A stretch of DNA of 64,000 nucleotides from Prostheceraeus crozeri. Its lineage: Eukaryota; Platyhelminthes; Polycladida; Euryleptidae. Position numbers and translations under genes: made by a program. Under the pieces are notes generated by a model that was not told the DNA's origin, did no database searches, and was given only the letters and a program-made list of their open reading frames with translations. The stretch lies in assembly GCA_907163375.1 (NCBI GenBank), contig CAJQUW010004413.1, positions 47,587 through 111,586 of the forward strand, read 5' to 3'. Positions 50,698 to 60,750 of this stretch are shown here, piece after piece; positions within the stretch are counted from its first letter, which is position 1; every line of letters begins with the position of its first letter.

Positions 50698-51076
50698 GCA
50701 CTAGCAATTGAAAGTTGCACTAGCATATTTGGCGTGTTTAATGTTGAACTGGCTGCTTATTGTTCGATTGCTATGGCATTATGTCAGCAGACTGCGCCAT
50801 TTCGTAGGCTTTACATGTTCCAATGCTTCCTTTCTAGTCAAACAGAAGAAGACACGACTTGTCTAATGCTGTGGGTGCAACCAAATTTTCGCCAAAACTG
50901 ATATCATTTTCCTCGATTTATGAGTTGTATGAATCATAGACATTGCACCGCATGGCCAATGGCATCTGAATGCCTATCTTAACTATCGGAGGGCAGATTT
51001 TCAACAGGCTGGTTTGTCAGTTTGTCATAGTGCCATAACCGGTAGCAAACTTCATGATTAACTTTCAATTGCTAGC
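50698..51076. mobile_element. Insertion of about 379 bp in the right arm, with inverted ends
   Basis: The left arm has the uninterrupted sequence (CCTGTGATGCTATGATGG in reverse complement). In the right arm this is split after CCTGTGA, and arm sequence resumes at GCTATGATGG. The inserted piece begins GCACTAGCAATTGAAAGTT and ends AACTTTCAATTGCTAGC, an inverted pair. It contains copy D of Family M and its right flank. Confidence 0.8.
50724..50873 (+). mobile_element. Family M element, copy D, right-hand 150 bp only
   Basis: It matches 46348-46497 of copy C base for base in length and closely in sequence, ending GTCTAATGCTGTG. The following 8 bases, GGTGCAAC, equal those before copy C. The left-hand part of the element is missing here. 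Confidence 0.85.
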
Positions 51077-51363
51077 GCTATGATGGGGGAATGAGGGTTC
51101 TATATTGAAATTGATCAATTGAATGCGCCTTTAATTGTTTACTCTTTAGACAATCACTATCCAGAGAGTATTCCGCCTCAACATGAGCAGTTCAGACGGT
51201 TCTTCTGATCTTTGAAATGTTCATCTTTTTGTTGTGTCAGGGAACAAAGTCAAAGAGCCTCTATCTATGAAACATTCACTTTGGATCTGATTATTGAATT
51301 GTGAAGCATATATTCCAGATATTTTTTTGCAAATGCATAGAAATTGGTTAAATCTGGTGGATC

Positions 51364-51832
51364 CACAGAATTGGACAGGTCGTCTCTTCTTCTGTTTGAC
51401 TAGAGATGAAGCATTGGAACATGTAAAGCCTACGAAATGGCGCAATCTGCTGACATAATGCCATAGCAATTGAACAATAAGCAGCCAGTTCAACATTGAT
51501 CACGCCAAATTGTCCGAAGTTTCAGTGACTGTTATCAACCGGATCACACAGCAAAGAGACACAGTCGATGTCAAGTTCTACAGAGAAGTTTGTGAACGCT
51601 TTTTCGAGCGCCTTTAATATTGGACGGAAGTACCCATATTATCTAGAAAATTTTGCGCAATGATCAGAATTCTTCGAATCTGAAGATATCGTGGCGATCG
51701 GAGCATTTTGAAGCAATTCACAGCAATCCGCAAGTAACGCACGACTATTTTTCCTATCTCTGTAAGGTATTGAACATTTGAATCAGTTTGCCCTTCTAGC
51801 GAAGTGATACGGTTAAGCAGTCTAATTCTGTG
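51364..51832 (-). mobile_element. Family M element, copy E, in the right arm
   Basis: The copy starts CACAGAATTGGACAGGTCGT and ends AGTCTAATTCTGTG. The flanks GGTGGATC (51356-51363) and GGTAGATC (51833-51840) form an 8-bp target duplication with one mismatch. It is shorter than the other copies because about 50 bp is missing near 51770. Confidence 0.9.
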
Positions 51833-51840
51833 GGTAGATC

Positions 51841-54800
51841 ACACTTTTAAAGACTTCGCGCTTGGCATGCCTGTCATTCTTTCAGTCTCATAACTGTGGG
51901 TGCAAGTGAGTTAGGGTTTCTGTGCTACAAGTGGACGCTACCGTACTACAATCATAGTCTAGGCAGTTTTGTGGTTAAAGTGCGTTCTTCACAAATATCG
52001 AAGTTGTCACCGTTCCATTTGAATCATAAATGTTTGATACAGTGGTGCAAAATTGTGTCGTACAACCCTGTCATCGTTGATTGGTTGCAGTTTGAATTAA
52101 GACACGAGTTAAATCAGTAAAATAATTCATAGGGATATAGAAACGCTGAAACTATCAAAAGCAAACTTCACACCACAGACAATGAACCAATTGGATAAAA
52201 TGAACATCTACATAAAATATATTTGTTATGAGAAAAATTCAGTTTATTGTAGAATTATAAATAATAATAACAAAGTGAAGTTGCATCGAATACCACAGCA
52301 GATATGCGCTCTTAAAACGTGCTATTAGAGCGGAGTACTTAACAAAATCAATTGTGACAACGCAGACAACTACAAGGTTATATGAATATCAGAGCTATCG
52401 TTGAGACAAAGAGATAGAATAGTTACCTCTCCTCGACTCTCTTTTCGAAATGGTAACATCTACAGTTAACAAAATAAGATTCTTGATTATCTAAATAAAA
52501 CCTATGGGAACAAAAGTAAGAAATGAAAGGCATCGAAAGAACTTATCATCAGAAAATTGACTGTTCAAATATGGCTGCGAACAAACCATTGAAGCAAAAC
52601 AACTTCATGGAAGCAAATTTATTTCCTGCTGTTTTCACACTGAGGTAGATTGCTTCCGTGTACTTACTCGGAATAGCGTGTCAATCGGAATAGCAAGTGC
52701 AGAGGAAACATGTGCATTATGCAGTCAACCACTCCAGAAACCATTATGACTGCGAATGACTGCACTCTTTGACTGCGAATTTATTACACCACGACCTCTT
52801 GAAGGATAGCACAGATCTCTCTGTACATTGACAGCTGACCTAGACATATATATATACACAGAAAAACCATGGATTTCTACAGTGTAAACTACAGTGTACG
52901 AACGCTGGCTGATTTCGACTACGAAAGCGATGTAAAGAACATGGAAAAATGTCATTTCGTGATGAGGAGAGTCTGTGTGTTTATATGCAACAATAACATC
53001 GGTTGTCATGACGTCTTCATTATCTTTAGCAGCAAGTAGGGCAAGCTGCCAGCTACGAGGAACATCACATTTCTGCGTACTCAGAAGGATGTCTGCCTTT
53101 AAAGTGCAATAAAAGTCTAAGACATGACAAATGTCATTTTGAGTGATTAAATGAATAAAGTAGATCATTGCGTTATCAAGTGCACAAAACTCGGGAGCAC
53201 CTGTAGAAACCCCATCTGAGGAAGCAAATGGAATTTTGCGATACTTGAATCTCCGTAACTTGCAAGACGAATGAATTCACAACCTCAGAGTTATCGTTTT
53301 GCTGATGTGAAGTGACAATCAACAAATCAAAAATAAAAAGGAGATCTTCCGCGAATTTAGGAAGAAACGTCAGTAGCTCTCGAACTATTTCGCAAATTTT
53401 CGTTTTGTATAGATTCGAATTTCAAATATTCGTTTTGTGCATCGGTTTCGTACGTAGCTTTAGTATCGTACAGTTTACAGTGTAGGTATTAGAAATAATT
53501 ATGTTACGTGAATGTGCATAGTCAATGTAAATGTCAAGTCATAGACATCTAATATCAGTTGTTCACTTTTTTAAGTTTAATGAATGCATTTTGCGTCTTC
53601 CTCGACAAGTATTCCCTGTATTTTTGCGATTCTTAACCGTTTACAGTTAACTACAGTTTATTGGACAAGAGCAAAGAAGCCATGTGTTTGCTTGTAGTCA
53701 ACTGAGTCACTTAGTTAGGTACCGATCTGCTGATGGATCTTGCAAAGAATCAAGGCTGTCAGATTTCTGTCTGCAGGCCGTGTATTGTAGAGTTATTCAT
53801 TAGGATATTTATTCATCAATGAGATTGAGAAAATCGGAAAATTTCAGAACAACTAAAGATTCTGTGATCATAAACATTCTCACCCAATGGACCACCTCCC
53901 GGTGATGCCTCTTGCTGCGGACAGGTTCGAACCATGGAACCTATTTGCCTCCGTAATGAAGCTGGATCATCAACCAACTGATCTGTCCTGCCACATATCG
54001 TCGATGAAGTGATTGGTTTCCTCTACGGAGATTGGTCAGCAGATTCAAGAAGCAAGGGAAGTAAAATTTATGTGCTTCAGCAGTTTTGCTTCATCAGTTT
54101 GTTCGCGCCCCAGAGGAAATTCATAGTAAGATAGACATGAGCGTTTATTACATGAGCAAAAGCATGAAAATGTGAGAACAGCAGAATATGCATGAGATGA
54201 TGATTTTAGCCTACAGTAGGACTTATTGCCGTTTAATCATGTTTGATAATGTTTTACGAATATTTGATTGTCGCAAATATTTCGTTTCTATATCTGCATC
54301 ATTTATATATAATCGAATAATTATATTTTTAGTCATATGCAAACTGGGTATTATCTAAATGTAATTCAATTTTATCACATCCATAGAAGTCATCAACACT
54401 TTTGATTTCCAACCGCTGGAACGGAACACTATGTGACGGGCTTATGATTGACGACATGCTGCGAGCAGTCTCATTGCTCATTGATGCTGGTGTTAGAAAT
54501 CGATCGGGAGGTTTGGATGTTGATGACCGCTTGCAATAATTTCCGGACCTAGCAATAATTGCTCTCGGAAATATGCGACTACGTACATATTCATTTATGC
54601 AGATGCATGCTGAATTGCTGTACTTTTCAAGCACTTTTCAAACATTATTGGCTAGAAACTCTACTGTAAAAAAGAGCATGGAACGCATGTAGCCTGATTC
54701 CAATATCTCGAATTTTTGATATTTCAAACAAAAGCTGCTCTAAGTTCATATATTTGATTTATTAAGAAAAATCCAGCAGATAATGATTAAAATAATCTTC

Positions 54801-56088
54801 ATTTTAACTGAACGGCACAATGTGCATCGCTTCTGTCTATTGAAAGAAGTCGTTTTTTAGAAATTTATCGAGTAGCATCAAGTGGATACTACTTATATCA
54901 CATTTGTAGGCCTACATGTATATAAAGCTGACAAGGTGAATTTCTGGCGAATTTTTCCTAAATAGGCTCATCAAAATTGCGCTATTTTATGAGTAGTGAT
55001 TAATTACTACCACTCAAATTGCAGATGTTTTATTACAAAACATAGGATGGACATGGCGTTCCGTAGCTGCAATAAGATTGACTTTTGTCTACCTTCGCAA
55101 CGATAAAATAGAAATAAAACGTATTTCTTAAGAGATAGACACTGATCACCGATTTCAAAAATATGACCACAATCAATGCTCGCCTGTATATGTTTCTAGG
55201 AATTCTAGCAATGCGTTGGAAGAACTAAGAAATTGCATGAGGACTGAGCTTTCTCTCTGCATTTGAGCATTGTAGAAGAAGAGCATGAAACTTCTCCTTT
55301 GAGGTTGCGAAGCACAGAGGTACCCTGTGCACAGCAAAAACCACTAATATGAACAGCTAGATTACAGTTCCCAATATTAGCTGTTCTTTTTGTTGCCAAG
55401 TTTGCAGAGATCCGAGAAAATATTTCCCGTTTTTCCTCTTTTTAACTGATTTCAACTGTGACGTCATCAAACTGATCTGAGATAGACGCGCATATTTCGA
55501 CATATTTTGAGGTTATTTAAAAGGTTTTGCAAAAATGTAAAATCATCTCCATAATTCCTAAGTCAGGCATCAATCGGAAATCAAATTTGATGTGCAATTT
55601 TTCAAATGACAAGAAAGATCGCTTACAATTTATAAAGTTTATAAAGCCAAATCAATTTTAGGCGTTTGAAATATATCAAGGTAAATGAAAATTCGTTTAT
55701 TCAAGCGGAACTTTGACGATGATTATAATTTGAAATGAAATAAGGTCTTCATCTGTTGCTAAATACACCGAGGCCTCTCGCCCGCTCTCATCGGGGTGTA
55801 ACGCGGGAGTGACATAACAATGCGCAATTGATAACAGCTCAACACAGGTCACACTTCCCGTTAAGCATGAATAACATAGAAATCTGAAGGAAGAGTGGCA
55901 TTAAGATACCACAATAAATAATTTTTTCTGTTCTGCGAAGCGATTTCATTCGGATTGAAGCTATGACATTATTACTGATTCATCATTTTTCATCTTATTC
56001 ACTGTCTTTGTAATATCAGTAATGATTGAAAATGGAATGAATTCTAATGCGATGAGTGATTATCTACTTTCATCTCCGAAATACTCAC
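51841..56088. other. Intron sequence, nothing recognised
   Basis: Open frames on the minus strand at 53168-52725 (147 codons) and 54634-54329 (101 codons) have no family resemblance and no convincing splice context. No mobile element was recognised. Confidence 0.4.
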
Positions 56089-56178
56089 CATATCTTTATG
56101 ACATGGGAAAAATGATTGTTCGATGAGAGGGAAGACGTCTCGACCAAGGCGATTTTGTATGTGAACCAAATGGGCAAA
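56089..56178 (-). CDS. SYN: Synapsin exon, FPLIEQSFFP segment
   Basis: This 90-bp exon is bounded by TTTCAG before 56178 and GTGAGT after 56089. It encodes 30 residues: FAHLVHIQNRLGRDVFPLIE and QSFFPCHKDM. Known synapsins read FAQMVxxxxKLGxEEFPLIxQTFYPNHKxM here. It continues directly into the exon at 41032-40970. The preceding exon, which should end near the KPWV motif, was not found up to 64000. Confidence 0.93.
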
Positions 56179-56242
56179 CTGAAAGAAAATAATTGATAAT
56201 AGCAGATTTCGAAAATCATGCAGAAATGATGCAGAACAAATG

Positions 56243-56542
56243 TGAATAATAGAGTAAAAACGACCAATCTGCCAAAGGAGATTATTTATTTTATTCGTTC
56301 AATGCTGCATTAATTTGACCTATGTGTCGCTGCGCATTTTGATAATTTCAGTGCATGCTGTCCTAGTTGCTGTTCTATTGATTTTATGTTAGTGGTCTGT
56401 GAGATATCTATCTGGTATGTCGATCTTCATGCGTCTTTTAATCATAAATTGATCGCCTGATGAAGGAGCAGATTCTCCGACACATGTTGCGTATACAGAT
56501 AATCTCCTTTGGCAGATTGGTCGTTTTTACTCTATTATTCTG
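56243..56542. repeat. Fold-back element of about 300 bp next to a synapsin exon
   Basis: A near-perfect inverted repeat of about 45 bp, GAATAATAGAGTAAAAACGA followed by CCAATCTGCCAAAGGAGATTA, lies at 56244-56287 and in reverse at 56498-56541. The 210-bp centre has no coding sequence. It sits about 65 bp upstream of the exon at 56178, inside the intron. Confidence 0.75.
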
Positions 56543-57839
56543 ATTAGCAATGCGTCTGCCCTCCCATGCCATCAATGCCTTGAACAGAAGAAATGTAGAG
56601 CCACAGGACATGTTTAGCATTAGAATTATGTAGAAACGTGCAGAATCACGAGTCCTGGATGCATCAATAGCTCCAGAACTACACGTCCATTTAAATTGTA
56701 AAAGTGATAATCACCAAACCTGATAATTGTGCTGAATACCCTCTGTCGAAGTGTCTTTATCTTCATAAATTAGTGCATCTTAATCCTGCATCCTTGTTTG
56801 CACAAAATACACATTCTTAATCGGCATTCGATGTCAACGTACAATTTTGTCTAGAATTAATGAATATTGAACTGTCTGTCAAATATTTTGTATGAAAAAA
56901 CACGCCTCGTATCGAAGTCGTGCTTTGGCCACAGGCAATCGCAGGATAAGGTTTACTGCCAGCATCAGAATCAGCGAATAAACGGATAATTTTTTCAATG
57001 CTTAGTATTTGGTAGAATGATCATTTTAATCCATAGCAAAGTTGATTTGCGTCGGCGTTGACACAGGATCCGGGTAATCAATCATTAATATAACTTTTTT
57101 CAAAAAAAACGAAAATTGCTAAAACTGCACATGTGTGATATTACCGCCATCCCTAAAATGCGTATGTGCGACAACGACGAACTGAGGATTGAGACACTAA
57201 CTTTGAATTTCAATAATTGTGAGATGGCATTTTCTCATGTGTATAGTGCCTGATGTCTTAGCTATATTGAAATCAATGCTGTACGGATAGCAAGCGGATA
57301 CAAAACAATTCTATTTCATTGTATTGATGGCCCCATTTTCCAACGCGTCTATTATAATGTTAATATTTCCTATCACGAATAATGTTGATGACGTGAAACG
57401 TTTACAAAATGCAGATTTACCCGAAAATCAATTTTTCAAAAGAACTATGACGCTTTGCCAAGAATGAAGCTTTCCCCAGTAAAACTCTGCCAAGTTTTTA
57501 TATATCCTTGCGCACAAATGTTGACTATGATTTCATTTCATTTTGAAAATTAAGTTCAACAACATAAGGGAGTTGTCAAATCTCCTTAGACAAGTTCCTT
57601 CACAGCTGCATCTCCTGCAGATGATATTCCATAATCAAGCAAAACCTCGAAGTATCCTACCTGTTAAATGTGTTGATTTGCACTACATTAAACTAAATGT
57701 GTTATAATTGACGCTTTTACGATTTCTTCATTCTCTTTATTCCATCGACTAGTTCTACAATGTCCACAACTTTTGATAGTTTGTTGAAGATACTGAAGCG
57801 TGAACTTAGCAATATCTTTTGAGAAATAATGATCAATCA
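56543..57839. other. Intergenic or intron sequence, nothing recognised
   Basis: AT-rich sequence without a recognised gene or repeat. Confidence 0.4.
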
Positions 57840-60750
57840 ATTTTCAGCCATCAATTTTCATCGAGCTTTCGGTCATTTGGGTGTCATCGCGTCCTGTCTA
57901 TGCTTGCTTGGTTTTCATCCATCCATTCACAGCGGATTGCCTGCGATCGTCGTCCTTTTTCTTTCCTCCACTGACATATGAGTGTTGTTCATTTGATTTG
58001 CACAATCTGCTGATAGACGTAAAAGGGTCACAAACTTGTACGTCATCTCGCAACCTGGGCAGCGCACGCACGTGATTTTCCAGTTCTTTGATCAAGAAGT
58101 GCTAGTGTTTGTCCAACGTCCACTGTGTCTGATGTCGTTAGCGGAAAGGTCAGAGCGAACGTCCAGACAGCGTGGTTTCGAATTTGTACGGGTTTGTGAC
58201 ATTTTGTAGTTTTCTGAATTTTCAGATGACTACTGTGAACGAGATTGTCCTCATGTCTGAGGAGGAACTCTTAAGAACTAATAAAGTGAATAGGAAAGAC
58301 TTGATCAAGACCGTCTTGGAATTGTGGAAACAGCTTCAGGTTGTTGCAAACAATTCTAATGCACAGCCTACCCAAACTGTACATGCTTCTGTGTCAAATG
58401 AGCAAGCAGTTGAAAGTTTGCCTATCAATCATCTTCAACCCCTGACCACTAGGATCGAGTCTCTTTTTCATACCATGTTAGAATTGAAGAATATATATAT
58501 AATATTGATTTCATTTGATTTGTTCAGATAATAGGTAAGTTGGACCGCATTTTGATTTCGAATGATATTTTCTCCGTATATAATCCCGATAATATCGTGT
58601 ATGATGCTCCTATTGGTAATAGCGATCACGTGATGCTCTTCTGCTTTCCTGTGAATTGTATTTCTCTACCAAGGATCACACGTTGGCACAAGCTTTATGA
58701 TTTTCATCGGTCAAATATCGATGCGTTGGTTTGTCATGCGAATTTTTTCGATTGGAATGGTCTCTTTCATGATGATGACACTGTTGGTTGACACTATGTG
58801 GTTCAAATTTTCATGCTACCGAAAAACCCTTGTTCAAAGAAACAATGCCCATTACATATATGCCAATAACATCAAATGATAAAGAATGGATAACTCCTTT
58901 CACCAAGGCCTTGATACTCGATAGGTGGAAAGCCTACCATCGAAAGGAATGGTAAAAATTCAATTTTTTAAAAGAAAAAATGAAGTGCGAAGTAATCAAG
59001 GCAAAGAATAATCTGGGCAGATAGACTAATGAATTCAACGAATGGCTTATGGGATTTGGTTGGAAAGCACACTGGAAGGCAAAGAAGACTTCCTTATAAT
59101 TGCTATGACAACTGATGTGTAGTAGTGAGGGTCCCGCCAATTGACACAGTCGTGTAAGTGACTCGTAGCTTGGTTGGTAGAGCACAGGTCTAATTAACCT
59201 TGGTCGTAGGTTTGAATCCTACCAGCCGCACATCTTTTGCATGGCAATTTGATCTATAGTGTATTTAATTTCATTGTTGTTAATTGATTCTCCAAAGAAG
59301 AGGAAAAAGTCACTGTATTCAGTGAACTCAGTGATAATGTAGAAAATTTTTATTCAACGAATACTTCGATGCATTCTTCACAATCAAGCGACTCCGAAGG
59401 AAAGAATTGAGACTTTGTTATACTTGTATCTCCAGTTAAAGTTTTTCTTCAAAGATATTCGGCGAAAAAATCTTCTGGCATTGATGGCATACCCTCGAAA
59501 ATGTACTCGTCGCTTGCGGATGTTACTGCCAAGCCTTTGACGGTCATTTTAAATCACTCTTTACTAACTGAACAAACAGCATGGAAAACATGTATTATTT
59601 CGCCCATTCCCAAGACATCACCAGCAGAGATAGATAACTTGCGTTACATATCGCTTCTACCTCTGCCAGCAAAGCTATTGGAACGTGCTATATTGGATAA
59701 TCTCTGTACGTCCTTTATTCGATCAGTCTTTAGGCAATGAACAGCACGGATTCCGTCCACACTGTTCTACAACCACTGCTCTAGTTAACATTTTTGACTT
59801 AGCTCCTAAAAATCTAAGATGATAAGTCTTACTTTGGCGTTTGTATCTCAAGGTCCGATCGTTCACATGCATTCAATTCCATTACTTACGACTTTCAATT
59901 TCCAAGTGGCTTTCTACGTTGGCTTTAGAGTTGCTTTGAAGATAGAAGAGCAGTCGGTAGGTTAGAAAGTACCTTGTCCCGTGTTACATCAATAAGAAGA
60001 GGTGTTCCGCAAGACTCAGTCCATGGGCTGAGCCTGTTCTGTTCTTTCACCTGCGATTTTTATCCGGCAAATGAAAACACTGATGTGGTCAAATACGCTG
60101 ATATGTGACCCTGGTCCTGACTTTGAAGACACGATCGAATGAAAAAAAATCATGAACTAAATGAGGTGGAAATTAAGAATTTCATTCACTGGTCTAGCGC
60201 GACCGATCTTGTGGTTAATACCCATAAATCAAAATTTTTGCTTGTGACCCGTAACCCAATTGATTTACCGAAACCCACGACCATTCCTCAAGTTACAGCA
60301 ATGAAACTGTTGGGAGTAGCATTCAACAACAAACTGAATTAGATGCTCATGTTAGATACTTGCGCTGTAAGTGTAGTCAGAGACTTCATATCCTTCGCAA
60401 ATTGAGACCCATGATTCGGCTTAAGGATCTGCATAGAGTGTAAGAAGCAATTGTAAGATCAATAATGGAATACTGTTGCCCTTTAGTTGTGGGACTAAAT
60501 GACAAGCAAGCAAAGAAGTTGAGGAAAATCCATAATCGTGCGCATTGTATTATGTATGCGGGGAGTATGATATTCAAAATTGGTTGTGTTCTTGTGGTCG
60601 AACTATCCTTAATGACCGAAGTGTACACATATCGCTACGAGCCTGTGGACTCTAATATCGAAGGATGCACTTTATCTGCTTCATTCCTGTGTGCCTCCTG
60701 CACTCCTACATTCAAAAAAGTTCCGTATTCCTCTTTGTCATTATAATATC
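57840..60750 (+). mobile_element. Decayed non-LTR retrotransposon (LINE), CR1/jockey-like
   Basis: The element starts with a GC-richer leader (about 57840-58220). An ORF1-like frame follows at 58226 (MTTVNEIVLMSEEELLRTNK), then the tail of an endonuclease domain at 58540 (DRILISNDIFSVYNPDNIVY, PIGNSDHV). Reverse transcriptase pieces follow: KKSSGIDGIPSKMYSSLADV, AWKTCIISPIPKTSPAEIDN, EQHGFRPHCSTTTALV, SIRRGVPQDSV and VVKYADM, then IMEYCCPLVVGL. Most of ORF1 and the endonuclease is deleted, the catalytic Tyr-Ala-Asp-Asp box reads YADM, and several stops and frame changes occur. The 3' end is not clear. The subfamily is uncertain. Confidence 0.8.
59158..59230 (+). tRNA. tRNA-like sequence inside the LINE (pseudo-tRNA or SINE head)
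   Basis: The D-arm (TAGCTTGGTTGGTAGAGC) and T-arm (GTAGGTTTGAATCCTAC, perfect 5-bp stem) are intact, giving good A- and B-box promoters. The anticodon loop CTAATTA would read AAT (Ile). The acceptor stem has several mismatches and the anticodon stem has one, so it is unlikely to be a working tRNA. It interrupts the LINE coding body between its KAKKTS-like and VFSELSD-like parts, so it inserted after the LINE did. Confidence 0.6.

Larger units (their letters stand above)
45979..51832. mobile_element. Composite block: RAG1-N-terminus-like transposon between inverted arms
   Basis: The left arm (45979-47305) and the right arm (50220-51832, less the insert at 50698-51076) are reverse complements of about 1.3 kb. 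The outer ~500 bp of each arm is a Family M copy (C and E). The inner part of each arm holds about three diverged direct repeats of roughly 165 bp, each starting TTGCTAAT (46824, 46992 and 47152 on the left). The centre holds one gene (47801-49906). Homology between the arms stops exactly at the outer ends of the Family M copies. Confidence 0.8.
9092..56178 (-). other. SYN: Synapsin gene, partial (six recognised exons and their introns)
   Basis: Synapsins are neuronal phosphoproteins that tether synaptic vesicles and help control neurotransmitter release. Their central C domain has the ATP-grasp fold and binds ATP. Six minus-strand exons join in phase into the C-terminal half of that domain in the correct order with no residue gap. 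Each has a GT donor and an AG acceptor. The recognised coding part spans 47 kb, with introns of about 1.3 to 17 kb, largely filled with transposons. The N-terminal part of the domain, which would precede the exon at 56178, was not found and is probably outside the window. Synapsin is known for a nested, oppositely oriented TIMP gene in flies and vertebrates; I saw none here. Confidence 0.9.

Noticed and set aside
9202-56088. A TIMP gene nested in a synapsin intron on the plus strand, as in flies and vertebrates
   Set aside because: I saw no exon with the Cys-x-Cys start and the disulfide pattern of TIMP. A short exon could be missed by eye, so this is absence of evidence.
57898-58095. Minus-strand open frame of 65 codons as a host gene
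   Set aside because: It lies antisense to the GC-richer leader of the LINE, which explains the open frame.
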